A DNA stretch of 64,000 nt, from the NCBI GenBank assembly GCA_009859145.1, contig VRVR01000014.1, positions 251,618-315,617 of the forward strand, in the 5' to 3' direction. Both the position numbers and the translations under genes were made by a program. How positions within the stretch are numbered: position 1 is the first letter of the stretch; every line of letters begins with the position of its first letter. Below the pieces are notes generated by a model, which saw only the letters and a list, made by a program, of their open reading frames with translations, was not told the origin of the DNA and did not search any database. This stretch comes from Andalucia godoyi. Taxonomy: Eukaryota > Discoba > Jakobea > Jakobida > Andaluciidae. Shown here in pieces: positions 1 to 9,321 of this stretch.

Positions 1-889
1 GCGCACACACGGCAGGAATTACATCCACAAGCAAGTCGACTCCCTTTCGATAGACAAGTCGGGTGACGACAACAATCGTAATTGTGTCTTCATCTGGGCG
101 AAGAGTTGCATTTCGATTTCCCGGAAGCGGAATAAACTGTGAAGTATCCACAGCATTGGGTATCACTGACACCCGAGAAGGTTCAAGAGCAGCTCGCAGC
201 ACCGTGTTTTCACGGGACGTATGAGAAACGCAGATGACTTGATCCACATCGGAAAGGGAGAACTTAAGAAGTTTGTTGATGTGAATGCAAGCCGCATCGG
301 CAAACCCAAAAAGGGAATGATCTGTAAATGTGACACGAAGTCCCATGGTCCTCGCATGCATCATTGCTTCATGGCACAACGTCGATGTCGCCTGGTGACC
401 ATGAACGATGTGGATTCTTTCTCGGAGAAAAATCGAACGGAAAACAGCAAACGCGCCAAACAACGTAGGAAGCGTGGTGGCGCCTGCTGGAGTCTCAATC
501 GCATGGAAAGGAACATAATACACTTTCAATCCAGACGTGATGTATCGAACACCGGTTCGGTTGCCGTATTGTCGCGTGACGACAACCACTTTGTGGCCTC
601 GTTTAATCAAACATTGGCTCAGATTGTAAATATGGGATTCAACTCCTCCGAAGCCAGGGAAAAAGAAATCCGAAACCATGCAAATATGAATTCGTGAAGG
701 GGATTGTGTGTTTGGTTCCGTGGATGCTTGGCGGATTGCAGGTGGATGGTCGAACCGCAGTTCAGGCGGAACAGAAAGATGGTGCTCGCCAAACACAGAA
801 AGCCGTTCTCCATACATGCCGCTTGTCGTGTTCGGAGCAGATGAAGATTGAGGGTACATTTCAAACAAGGATCTCTGAGATGACGCCAT
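1..889 (-). CDS. PIGA: PIG-A, GPI-GlcNAc transferase catalytic subunit (3' part off the left edge)
   Basis: Catalytic subunit of the ER complex that moves GlcNAc from UDP-GlcNAc to phosphatidylinositol, the first step of GPI-anchor synthesis. The minus strand reads as one open frame from the ATG at 887-889 to the window edge, about 296 residues. After a poorly conserved leader of about 66 residues comes the family hallmark [19 protein letters not shown], then [28 protein letters not shown] and VTRLVYRKG, all very close to what is known of animal PIG-A. The second half of the GT4 fold, with the acidic EX7E motif and the membrane anchor, lies outside the window. The next gene, NAA15, is divergent. 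No intron is visible. The identification is firm; the exact start is less so because the leader is unusually long. Confidence 0.95.
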   Translation of the reverse strand, partial: MASSQRSLFEMYPQSSSAPNTTSGMYGERLSVFGEHHLSVPPELRFDHPPAIRQASTEPNTQSPSRIHICMVSDFFFPGFGGVESHIYNLSQCLIKRGHKVVVVTRQYGNRTGVRYITSGLKVYYVPFHAIETPAGATTLPTLFGAFAVFRSIFLRERIHIVHGHQATSTLCHEAMMHARTMGLRVTFTDHSLFGFADAACIHINKLLKFSLSDVDQVICVSHTSRENTVLRAALEPSRVSVIPNAVDTSQFIPLPGNRNATLRPDEDTITIVVVTRLVYRKGVDLLVDVIPAVCA

Positions 890-1286
890 TTTTTATAATT
901 TACTTTTTGTTGGTTTATTACGATTTCTAATGGTTGACGTGCTTGATTTTCATGCTCTGAATGTATGTGGTCAAAAAAAGGGGAAAGGAAATTCGGGCGA
1001 ACGGTCGACTACGGCATCGAGTGTGTGCAGTAGCCATAATATCGCAGGATATCACATGCGAAATCTACCAGTAGGCGTCCTGGCGGCAGACGTCCCCACC
1101 AGCGACTGGTGTTTTTTTTGCCTTCTTCTTCTTCTCCGTCTTGGACCATTCCTTTCCCCGCAAAAAAAGAAAAAACAAAAGCAAAACAAAATCAAAATCA
1201 AAATCAAAAACAAAAAAGAGGAAATTCTGAAACCCAATCAGTAAAGTTAGCATCGTCATCACACGCATTGTCTAACGGTTGTGAAC
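890..1286. promoter_or_regulatory. Divergent intergenic space PIGA/NAA15
   Basis: 397 bases between two start codons on opposite strands, so it should hold both promoters. It contains a T/C tract at about 1113-1140 and an A-rich tract with short AAATC-type repeats at about 1162-1220. No gene or clear TATA box is seen. Confidence 0.5.
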
Positions 1287-3716
1287 ATGGTGGACGCTCT
1301 TCCCTCAAAAGATGCATCGAACTTCCGTGCAATGGTTCGCTTGTACGAATCAAAGGAATACAAACGCTCGATCAAGACTGCGGATGCCATTCTGAAGTCG
1401 CACCCCAACCATGGCGAAACCCTTTCTATGAAGGGCCTGGTGCTTTCTCAAATGGGCGATGCCAAACGTAGCGAGGCCTTCGACTATGCAAAGAAGGGTT
1501 TGATGTTTGGGATTAAGTCTCATGTTTGCTGGCATGTCTATGGTCTTCTTTATCGGCAGGACCGCAAGTATGTGGAAGCCATCAAGTCCTACAAGAACGC
1601 TCTTCGTATTGATCCTGAGAACACGCAGATTTGGCGTGATCTTTCTCTGCTCCAGGTGCAACTGCGGGACGTGCATGGGTATGTTGAGTCTCGAAGGAAG
1701 ATTCTGGAGGCTAAGCCCACTGGTCGCATTTCGTGGTTGTCTCTGGTTATCGCTCATCAGTTGTGCAAAGATTTTGACATGGCCTTGAAGGTTTTGGAAG
1801 CATATGAAGGTACGGTTGTGAAGGATAGTGCAGAAGCGCACAACAATTTCGAGCAGTCTGAGATCAATCTGTACAAGGTTCAACTGCAATTGGAGTCTGG
1901 CAACGTTGACGCTGCATATGATACTTTGGTCTCGAAGGAAACAGCGATCGTTGACAAGGTCTCTTATATGGAGCTTAAGGCGCTGCTTGCCGAGAAGAAA
2001 GGACTCTTTGACGTTGCGAAAGCCGAATATGAGAAGCTTGTTAAGCGAATCCCGGGCAACGTGTCGTATATAAGCTCGTTACTGCGCTGCACGCTGGCTT
2101 CTGAAAATGTCTTCGATGATGTCGATACATCCATTTACGTTTCCAAAGTGGAGGAGATCGCTGCCTCTTTTCCGAGAACTGCGTCTTTCTGCACGATGTT
2201 GGTTCTCCAACGGTTACGTGGATCCGAGCTCGAAGAAAGGCTGTCGAAGTTTGTGTATGAGAATGTTTCGAAAGGTGTGCCGTCCTTGTGGTCTTCCTTG
2301 AAGTCTCTGTACAAGATCGATGCTAGCAATGCGGCTGTTATGCAGCGTGTGTTTGAGAAATTCTCTTCCAACTCTGAGACCAATTCGGAAGCTCGGTTGT
2401 GGTCCCGAGTTGCGCTTGCAAGACATCACGATTTTCTGGGTGACCATGCTCTTTCCTTGCGCCTTATTGAAGAGTGCATGAGCGAGAGTGCAGATATACC
2501 GGATTTCTTCATTGTCAAGGCCCGCATTTTGAAACATGAGCATCGTTTGCACGCCGCGTTTGAGGTTGCCGAATCGGGCCGGAAGCTCGACGTTTCTGAT
2601 CGATTTATGAATGCTTTCGCAGTGAAATATGCAATTCGGGCTGGACGTGTTTCGAAAGCTGAAGAACTCATGGCACTGTTTGCTGCGCAAGATGGCGGAA
2701 AGCCCAACACCTTCGATATGCAGAGTTCGTGGTATGAAGTTGAAGTGGGCGATGCGTTTGCAAAACTTGGTTTAAACATTCCGAAGGCGATTGCTCAGTA
2801 CTCTGCCGTGGAGAAGCATTTTCAAGATTTTCGAGAGGATGAGTATGATTTCCATACCTATTGCCTTCGGAAGATGACGCTGCGTGCGTATATGAAGCTG
2901 TTGGATTGGGAGTCCTCTGTTTTTCAACACGTGTATTACAGACGAAGTGTGGTCCCTCTCGTTCATTGTTTGATCAAGCTTGTGGATTTTCCGTATATTA
3001 TCGACTCGTTCAATCAACCGGAAGAAGAGATCTCTGGCGAGCTGGATGAAAAAGAAAAGAAGAAGTTGCAAAGGAAGAGGAACAAGGAAAAGGCTCGTCA
3101 AGAAGAGCAGAACCAGTCACAAAAGGAAAAAGAGAAGGACGATGCACCGAAACATGATTTTAGTGGCGCGGAGGTTGTTGCTGCTAAAGACCACTTGTCG
3201 CTTGCTGCTCAGTATGCAAGGAACCTTTCGACTCACTGCATTGATTTTCCCGAGGCTCTGGAGGCAGTGTTTGAAGTTGCTTTCCGGAGACGCAAGTGGT
3301 GTCAGGTTGTCCGCGTTCTCGGACGCTTGGCCCGGCTACGTGGACCCAATGATCATTTCACGTTTGTCGCATGCTCTCGCTTTTTGCAGGCGTGGCAGCA
3401 GGGCGCAGAGAAGGTGGACAAGAGAGTCGTAGAAGTCCTTGATCAAGAAAAGCAAGTGCTCGAACAGTATGTTTTCTCCTTCAAGGGATCTGCTTTGGCA
3501 GGTTTGGAAGCCCAAGCTTGGACAAATGAAGGCGTGAAGTCTACGTTTTTTGAGTCCGCCGTTGCCTCGATATCGGCGAGCTCTTCTCGTGACGATGCAT
3601 GCGCTGTGTGTGCATGCATTGGTCGTGTCCTCGGACCTCGCGAAGAAAAGCGAGCCAGAAAGGTCTTTGCTCCGCGTTTTGGCGACGACGTATTCTTTAG
3701 AGTTGATATTCAGTAG
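1287..3716 (+). CDS. NAA15: NAA15/NAT1, auxiliary subunit of the NatA N-terminal acetyltransferase
   Basis: Ribosome-anchoring scaffold that holds and activates the NAA10 catalytic subunit, which acetylates nascent protein N-termini. The 809-residue product matches the usual 800-900 of the family. The N-terminal part is a run of TPR-like helices, including the family-typical segment around MKGLVLSQMGDAKRSEAFDY and the TPR-like YVEAIKSYKNALRIDPEN. A strongly charged Lys/Glu linker lies at about residues 585-630 (3040-3165), the position of the charged region in known NAA15 proteins. The start used is the ATG at 1287; an in-frame GTG two codons earlier is unlikely in a eukaryote. No intron. The NAA10 partner is not in the window. 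Confidence 0.93.
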   Translation: MVDALPSKDASNFRAMVRLYESKEYKRSIKTADAILKSHPNHGETLSMKGLVLSQMGDAKRSEAFDYAKKGLMFGIKSHVCWHVYGLLYRQDRKYVEAIKSYKNALRIDPENTQIWRDLSLLQVQLRDVHGYVESRRKILEAKPTGRISWLSLVIAHQLCKDFDMALKVLEAYEGTVVKDSAEAHNNFEQSEINLYKVQLQLESGNVDAAYDTLVSKETAIVDKVSYMELKALLAEKKGLFDVAKAEYEKLVKRIPGNVSYISSLLRCTLASENVFDDVDTSIYVSKVEEIAASFPRTASFCTMLVLQRLRGSELEERLSKFVYENVSKGVPSLWSSLKSLYKIDASNAAVMQRVFEKFSSNSETNSEARLWSRVALARHHDFLGDHALSLRLIEECMSESADIPDFFIVKARILKHEHRLHAAFEVAESGRKLDVSDRFMNAFAVKYAIRAGRVSKAEELMALFAAQDGGKPNTFDMQSSWYEVEVGDAFAKLGLNIPKAIAQYSAVEKHFQDFREDEYDFHTYCLRKMTLRAYMKLLDWESSVFQHVYYRRSVVPLVHCLIKLVDFPYIIDSFNQPEEEISGELDEKEKKKLQRKRNKEKARQEEQNQSQKEKEKDDAPKHDFSGAEVVAAKDHLSLAAQYARNLSTHCIDFPEALEAVFEVAFRRRKWCQVVRVLGRLARLRGPNDHFTFVACSRFLQAWQQGAEKVDKRVVEVLDQEKQVLEQYVFSFKGSALAGLEAQAWTNEGVKSTFFESAVASISASSSRDDACAVCACIGRVLGPREEKRARKVFAPRFGDDVFFRVDIQ

Positions 3717-3852
3717 ATAAAGGGTCTCCTTTGTTGGGGTTTTTTTTTTCTGTTTGTTGGAGTTTTATTGTTTTGTTTGTTTGTTTGTTTGGTTGTTTGT
3801 TTGCTTGCTTGCTTGTTCTTGTTATGTTCTCATTTTGGTTTTTATTATGCTC

Positions 3853-4653
3853 TCATAAATATCGTTTCAGCATTTCTTTGTACATGTCGTTTGATTGCTG
3901 CAATTGCTGAATCCTTTCTCGCAACTCAAACATTCTCTTCGTTGCGTCGGCTTCATTCTTCAATGCAGTCTCCAGTCGATTGGAGTCCTCCTTTGACCGA
4001 GTCAGCAGATACTCACTCTGCCGCACTTGCGATTTCAGCAGATCGTTCTCCGACTGCAACAATTTGATTTTCTGGGTGCTCTCTTGTCTATACAATTCAA
4101 ACTCGTGCTTCAAAGCCACTTCGGCAGATCGTGATTGCTCTTCCTTTGCACGCCTTAATTCTTGTTTGACAACAGACAGCTCATGCGCTGCCTTTCCCAG
4201 CTGCATCCCCAAGCTTGAGAGCATATCGCTGAATACGTTCTCTTCACTCTGGGTTCCAAAAGATCTAAAAGACTCTGACCTGGCATGATCTGGAGTGGAT
4301 ATTGCCAACTGGTGCCTGAGAATGCATATCTCTTCTTCCATCATATCCTGCCGGCGCTGAAAGTACTGCTCCATCAAGACGATTTCGTCCAATACTGTAT
4401 TCAACAGCTCCCGCTCATGCTTGGAGACATTTCTGCCTTTACTTCTCAGCTTCGACAGCTTCTTCTCCAATTCTGAAGCGTAGTCCAGAGTAACTGACAA
4501 TGCATGATCATGGTCTTCTTGTGGCGGACGTTTGAGAATGGGCTGCGAGGCAGCAGCATCGCTATCTTTTTTTGGAGTTTTTTTTGGACTTGCGGTTCGC
4601 GCCGACGGTGCTCCTCGGGGTGTCTTCGGAGATAGTCCTGTTCTTCCGCTCAT
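3853..4653 (-). CDS. Coiled-coil protein, family not recognised
   Basis: 266 residues. The first ~40 are basic and Ser/Pro/Lys-rich (SPKTPRG, SPKKTPKK), looking disordered and possibly phosphorylated. From about residue 60 to the end the protein is nearly all predicted coiled coil, with heptad-like Leu/Glu/Lys spacing (ASELEKKLSKLRSKG, LLQSENDLLKSQVRQSEYLL) and a C-terminal segment RERIQQLQQSNDMYKEMLKR. It is convergent with NAA15 and divergent from NUF2. A centrosomal, kinetochore or cytoskeletal role would suit the composition, but nothing in the sequence proves it. Confidence 0.75.
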   Translation of the reverse strand: MSGRTGLSPKTPRGAPSARTASPKKTPKKDSDAAASQPILKRPPQEDHDHALSVTLDYASELEKKLSKLRSKGRNVSKHERELLNTVLDEIVLMEQYFQRRQDMMEEEICILRHQLAISTPDHARSESFRSFGTQSEENVFSDMLSSLGMQLGKAAHELSVVKQELRRAKEEQSRSAEVALKHEFELYRQESTQKIKLLQSENDLLKSQVRQSEYLLTRSKEDSNRLETALKNEADATKRMFELRERIQQLQQSNDMYKEMLKRYL

Positions 4654-4895
4654 CGCTGAGTTGTGAAAACGCAGCGGAAACGAGACGAAGTGGAAAAAGA
4701 AATCACAAAGACTGAATGCACTGCCAGGGCGTTTTCTTTTTCTTTTTCCCCCAAACGTCCAAACGCTTTTGGTGCTGAAATGAAATTACGGCCGCAGGAG
4801 CTCAACTTCATGGTTGAGTCCACAGATGTTCGGCAAACGGACCGTTACGTGGGGCTTTTCTATTTCTGCTTGGGTCCATGGTCCGCTTCGAAAGA

Positions 4896-5003
4896 TTCTC
4901 TCTCTCTCTCTTCTCTCTCTCTGTTCTCTCTCTCTCTCTCTTTCTGTTTCTCTCTCTCTCTCTCTCTCTGTTTCTCTCTGTCTTTGCCTGTCTCTGCCTG
5001 TCT
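4896..5003 (+). repeat. (CT)n pyrimidine tract upstream of NUF2
   Basis: Long interrupted CT/TCTG tract, all pyrimidine-rich on the plus strand, ending about 65 bases before the NUF2 start codon. It lies in the 413-base divergent space (4654-5066) that otherwise holds no gene. It could be a promoter element, a long 5'-leader tract or simple microsatellite expansion. Confidence 0.85.
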
Positions 5004-5066
5004 CTTTGTGTTGTTTGTTTTGTTACATAAGGTGCTTTTTTCCAAGCAGATACTATCTTTACCAAC

Positions 5067-6383
5067 ATGGCCGACCAAGAAGATCTTGTACCTTCCATGA
5101 AGTACAAGGAAATCCTTGACTGTCTGGCGTCCCTTTCTCTACCGTGTTCTTTGGAGGAACTCAAGAATCCGACTCCAGAATTTGTCCAGAACCTTTATGA
5201 GCATTTCGTTGATTTTCTGTGTCCAATGCCCCGCCTCGCTGTCTCTGATTACCAGTTTGAACATCCAGAGCTTTACGACGAAGCAACAAACGAATTCCAA
5301 TTTGAACGACGGCTGTTTACGTTGATGAGAACCTGCGGTGTGACAAATTTCGGTCTGAAGGACCTCATTGCGCCAACTGCTGTTGGTCTTAAGCGCTCTC
5401 TTCGAGGACTCATTAACTTCACGAAATACCGAGAGCAGCGCCTAAACACATTTGTGGAGCTTGCACAGAAGACAGACGAAATTCTTGAACGGAAAATGTC
5501 GTTGGAGGAGCAACATCACATGCTTTCCCAAGCTGTTGGTCAATATGAACAGCAAAGAGCGCGAGATGCTCCTATTGTCGAGCAGCTGACTGAAGAAGTA
5601 TCCACATTAGAACAGCAGGTTCTCGAAAAGAACAGAACTCAGGCTACTTTGCAGGCGGAGCTTCGAGTTCTCAAGACTCGCTACACCGATCTTCAGGACC
5701 AGATTGCGTCTTCCAAGTTCTCTTTGGAAGAGACAACCAAGGAATGCGAACGCTTGGCTGCTGGGGTGGTATCTTCTCCAGACAGGGTGAAGAAGGAGAT
5801 TCGTGAGCTGCAAAGAGCTGTGGAGAACGAGAACCAAAAGTCCCAGTCATTACAGGCCCGTTCGAAGGATCTTGATAACCGCATGACCGCCGTTGATCAT
5901 GCGGCCGTGCAAGTTGAGAAGGCCGTTTCATTGCTGGAAGCAGCGGATGAAGATCATACTCGATACCGTGCAATCATCCAGCAAATCAGGTCCTGCAACG
6001 CCAAGGTTGCGGAGCTCCAGAGAGAGATCGCCGACCTTTCTGAGATGGAGCAACATCTGAAAAGACAGATTACTGGAGTGCAGGAACGCATGGCCCGTCT
6101 TCAGAATCAATTCGATGCAAGGCAGGAAGCTGCTCGTGCGAGTCTTGAAGCTGCGCGCCAGGAGCGCTTGCTGCTCGAGCGTGAAAAGGCGACGCAGCAG
6201 CGGCAAGTCGAGGAAAACGAAGCCCTTGCACGCGAATATGCTGCACAGATTGAAGAGGTTCGTCGTCAGCACGACGATGAGATAACAAAGATGAAGTCCA
6301 AGTACGACGACCTTGAGTCATGCGTGAAGAAATATCACGAAACTCTCTTCGTCGCCCTTGAGAATGCGCAATTTGCTGTATGA
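5067..6383 (+). CDS. NUF2: NUF2, Ndc80 kinetochore complex subunit
   Basis: Partner of NDC80 in the complex that couples kinetochores to spindle microtubules. The 438-residue product has the Nuf2 calponin-homology head at about residues 10-145, with family features such as MKYKEILDCLASL, a PTPEFVQNLYEHFVDFL segment and the RGLINFTKYREQRL helix that ends the head. Roughly 280 residues of continuous coiled coil follow (VEQLTEEVSTLEQQV, VKKEIRELQRAVENE and so on). The length is close to animal and yeast Nuf2 (about 450-464). An AATAAA lies about 20 bases after the stop. No intron. Confidence 0.93.
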   Translation: MADQEDLVPSMKYKEILDCLASLSLPCSLEELKNPTPEFVQNLYEHFVDFLCPMPRLAVSDYQFEHPELYDEATNEFQFERRLFTLMRTCGVTNFGLKDLIAPTAVGLKRSLRGLINFTKYREQRLNTFVELAQKTDEILERKMSLEEQHHMLSQAVGQYEQQRARDAPIVEQLTEEVSTLEQQVLEKNRTQATLQAELRVLKTRYTDLQDQIASSKFSLEETTKECERLAAGVVSSPDRVKKEIRELQRAVENENQKSQSLQARSKDLDNRMTAVDHAAVQVEKAVSLLEAADEDHTRYRAIIQQIRSCNAKVAELQREIADLSEMEQHLKRQITGVQERMARLQNQFDARQEAARASLEAARQERLLLEREKATQQRQVEENEALAREYAAQIEEVRRQHDDEITKMKSKYDDLESCVKKYHETLFVALENAQFAV

Positions 6384-6777
6384 CCCCATTTATGATGTAC
6401 TGTAATAAATTCAAGTAAGATCATTCTCGTTCTCATTGTGACGAAGGATGAGCTGAAACATTTGTTGGGGAGCAGCGAGAACCTCCGTATTCGAACGATT
6501 CAAAAAGCCAGAGATTTCGCGCTTCAACGCCTGCGATGCGCTGCATCAATGCTGGATAACTGGCTTTGCTGGCGGTAAGAGTCATGAACAGCAAGCCGAC
6601 CGTAAATTCTTAAAAATCAAAAAAATGGCTCACCCCGCGAGTTCCGAAAGAAACGAAGTTCCTTTGCAACTCTCTAACTTGTGTTTCTTTTGCGGTCAGA
6701 AATCGCGTTTCATCGCAAACCGGAGTCGTGGAAGTGTCGCACTAGTCTAAGTGTATGACTGCAAAGAAGAAGAAGCC
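6384..6777. other. Intergenic space NUF2-XPR1
   Basis: 394 bases holding the NUF2 3' end and the leader of the SPX-EXS gene. The minus strand contains two overlapping short open frames (about 6411-6590), one ending in a helix-like peptide with no ATG near its start. I found no splice pattern that joins them, so no gene is called. Confidence 0.4.
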
Positions 6778-6781
6778 ATGA
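6755..6781 (+). promoter_or_regulatory. Upstream ORF overlapping the SPX-EXS start codon
   Basis: An eight-codon ORF (MTAKKKKP then TGA) begins 23 bases before the main ATG. Its stop shares bases with that ATG in an ATGA overlap at 6778-6781. This arrangement is classically compatible with termination-reinitiation or start-site competition. The peptide is four consecutive lysines followed by proline. That it regulates the phosphate-export-type gene is an inference. Confidence 0.55.
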
Positions 6782-8643
6782 AATTTGGTAAGTATTTGGC
6801 GTATCAGCGGACTGTTTACCCGCAATTTCGCGACTATTACATAAGATACAAAACACTAAAACAAGACCTTAAGCCTCTTCAACAAGTCCGAGGAAGCGAA
6901 GACGATTTGGATCGAGCGAAATGGGTATATGATGAGTGTATGCGAATGTTCCACCAACATTTGGACGAAGATTGTGCTTCAATTCATTCGTTCATATCCA
7001 CAGAACACCAGTCTCTATCAAAAACACTGGCTCGTTGTCAGGAGCTTCATGACTTTTCCGCATGTGTTTCAGTCTATCGCCGTTGTGAAGAATTGAAGGA
7101 ATTTCTGAGCGTTAATAGTGTGGCTTGGCAGAAGGCTGTGAAAAAGTGCCTCAAGGCCGTTTCACAGACTGGATTCTCGTTTCCACCACCAGCGGCGGCA
7201 CTGCAACTTCCTTATCCTCCAATCGCGACGTCATCCATTGATGATGTCATGCATGAAACAGAAGATCTGTACTCGTATAACGTCCACAGAAATGATCACC
7301 AGCGAGCTCTTGCGGTGCTTCGGGCGCCGATTGTTCGGTATTCACAAAGGAACGTGTTTATCCTGGCATTCTTCTTGGGTTTGAATGTTTCTATCATGTT
7401 TTTGATGCTGGCATTCATTGCATATCCGCCTTCAATCGAGTCTTATGGAGAGTTTTCGAACGAATTCACTGTGTTCCGCATGAGCGGCCTCGCCATCTTC
7501 TTTTACTGGTTGTGGGGATGCTGTCTTTTCGCTTGGCAGAGGTACAAAATCCACCATGGATACTTGCTGCAGTTTCAGACCCGAAAACTGCTGAGCTGGC
7601 TGAAGATGTTTAAGTTGTGTTCGGTACTCACGTTCATTTGGTTGTGCGGGTTCGCCTTCTATGTCGGCTCGCGGAAGAAACTCCTGACCTTCATTCCACC
7701 AGAAGACGCAATCTACTTGCCGCTGATCACCACGTTGACATTGGTTGTGATATTCTTTATGCCGACTCGCGGTCTCCTGTACTGGTCCTCCAGGAAAGTG
7801 CTCTTGCAGACGCTTGTGCGACTCTTTGCGTTTCCCTTTGTTGTTGTTCGCTTCCGAGACATCTTCTTCACCGACGTTTTGACGTCAATGGTCATTCCTT
7901 TGTCAGACTTGGAGTTCACGATCTGCTACTACACGACTGGCAATTGGCTGCGGCCGACTGACAGCTACTGCAGCAAGACGAACATCTATGCTGGTCCCGC
8001 GTTGGCCTTCCTGCCGTTTTTCTGGCGTGCCTTGCAGTGTTTACGTCGCTATTACGATACGAAGCAGAACATGAATCTTGTGAACTTCGGCAAATACCTG
8101 TCCGCCATTCTCGTGATTTTGTTTTCGGCATTGTATGACACGTATAGATCTCCTGGATACCGTGCCATCTGGCTTTTTCTAATCCCTGTTTCGACTGTTT
8201 ATGCGTTCTTGTGGGACGTCATGATGGATTGGGGACATCCTCTATCTTTCAAGAGACCTTTTCAATTTCGAAACCTCCTGCGCGAGACTCGACTGTATCC
8301 TTCAACGTCGTGGTACTTTGCTGCGATCATCATTGATGGACTCCTCAGATTTGCTTGGGTTAGCACTATTTCAGCAGCAAATCTTCTTCCCGTACTTTAC
8401 CTCAAGGTATTGTTGGCCGCACTCGAGTTGTGCCGTCGTGCACATTGGGGAATTTTCCGCATGGAATACGAAATGATCCTCACGCGGGACATCTTCAGTT
8501 CTAAACTCGGCAACGTCTCTTTGGAAACCGATGACGGCGTGGAACCATCGCACTCCAGACCCAGGAAACGAGCATCCATCAATGGTAATGGTGCCGTCTC
8601 CGAGAATACTTCTCTGCTACTGCCCCCTTTGCTTCCTCGATAG
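6778..8643 (+). CDS. SPX-EXS phosphate exporter of the XPR1/SYG1/PHO1 family
   Basis: 621 residues. It begins with the canonical SPX start MKFGKYLAYQ, and the SPX domain runs to about residue 160 with the inositol-pyrophosphate-binding Lys cluster AWQKAVKKCLKAV. Hydrophobic helices follow from about residue 200 (FILAFFLGLNVSIMFLMLAFIAY) through the EXS domain, with recognisable TNIYAGPALAFLPFFWRALQCLRRYYDTK, a long stretch close to other family members, and FRMEYEM near the end. Known relatives export inorganic phosphate and are gated through the SPX domain. The start is fixed by the SPX motif; the in-frame GTG nine codons earlier is not used here. The short leader holds an overlapping upstream ORF. 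Confidence 0.93.
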   Translation: MKFGKYLAYQRTVYPQFRDYYIRYKTLKQDLKPLQQVRGSEDDLDRAKWVYDECMRMFHQHLDEDCASIHSFISTEHQSLSKTLARCQELHDFSACVSVYRRCEELKEFLSVNSVAWQKAVKKCLKAVSQTGFSFPPPAAALQLPYPPIATSSIDDVMHETEDLYSYNVHRNDHQRALAVLRAPIVRYSQRNVFILAFFLGLNVSIMFLMLAFIAYPPSIESYGEFSNEFTVFRMSGLAIFFYWLWGCCLFAWQRYKIHHGYLLQFQTRKLLSWLKMFKLCSVLTFIWLCGFAFYVGSRKKLLTFIPPEDAIYLPLITTLTLVVIFFMPTRGLLYWSSRKVLLQTLVRLFAFPFVVVRFRDIFFTDVLTSMVIPLSDLEFTICYYTTGNWLRPTDSYCSKTNIYAGPALAFLPFFWRALQCLRRYYDTKQNMNLVNFGKYLSAILVILFSALYDTYRSPGYRAIWLFLIPVSTVYAFLWDVMMDWGHPLSFKRPFQFRNLLRETRLYPSTSWYFAAIIIDGLLRFAWVSTISAANLLPVLYLKVLLAALELCRRAHWGIFRMEYEMILTRDIFSSKLGNVSLETDDGVEPSHSRPRKRASINGNGAVSENTSLLLPPLLPR

Positions 8644-9321
8644 TGTTTGCTCAGCAGGTCGGCACGTCTTTTCTAGTCCTGGTGCTGGGACAGCTCGAGA
8701 AGAGTGCTCTTCTTTTGTATCATCTTCCAATATTCTCCTCCACAATATCGCTGTCGTCCAACAAGTTCATTTTCGTGGAGAAACGTATCATCCCACAGAT
8801 ATCTAAACTAAGATCTTTGAATGTATCATGATCTCTTCAGAGTGATCGTGTTCTTCTTCCTGAAGACATCCCTCCGAATGCACCTGGTCACGTCGACAAG
8901 CGCAAGAGATGCCAGAGATACTCTCACCTAGACAGATTGCCCGTGGTACAAAGGAAACAATCTCTGCGTCAAAGCAACGTAACCTTTTTGCTCTTGCACA
9001 TTAAATTACATGGAAAAAAAGACTTCACAAATGCCAATGCTGTGCTCCTGAAAACTGCCCCCCCTTCTTTGAAGTCGCAAAACCTTTCGAGGAAGAAAAA
9101 CCTGAACTACAGTCTACTTGATGGTCTGACTTGAATTGAAATTTTTTTGAGAGGAAAGGCTGCTTCAAGAGTTTTCCTTCCGAGTTCTTTGCCCATGAAT
9201 CCGCTGCGTCCGGGTTTTTTTGTTGTTTTTCAATTCTATTTTATTTTATTTTTTGTGTTTTATCAAGTTGACTTTTGGCTGCTTCGTCAAAACTAACACT
9301 TCATACTTTTGGGAAACAAAG
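8644..9321. other. Gene-free space XPR1-RPN5
   Basis: 678 bases. An open plus-strand stretch at about 8842-9134 is preceded by an acceptor-like TCTCTTCAG, but it has no matching donor in frame and no recognisable homology. It may be a missed exon or part of the 3' region. The last ~100 bases before 9322 are T-rich and probably the RPN5 leader. Confidence 0.35.

Noticed and set aside
6411-6590. Short minus-strand frames between NUF2 and the SPX-EXS gene
   Set aside because: The better-looking frame has no ATG near its start, and joining it to the ATG frame would need a frameshift with no room for an intron.
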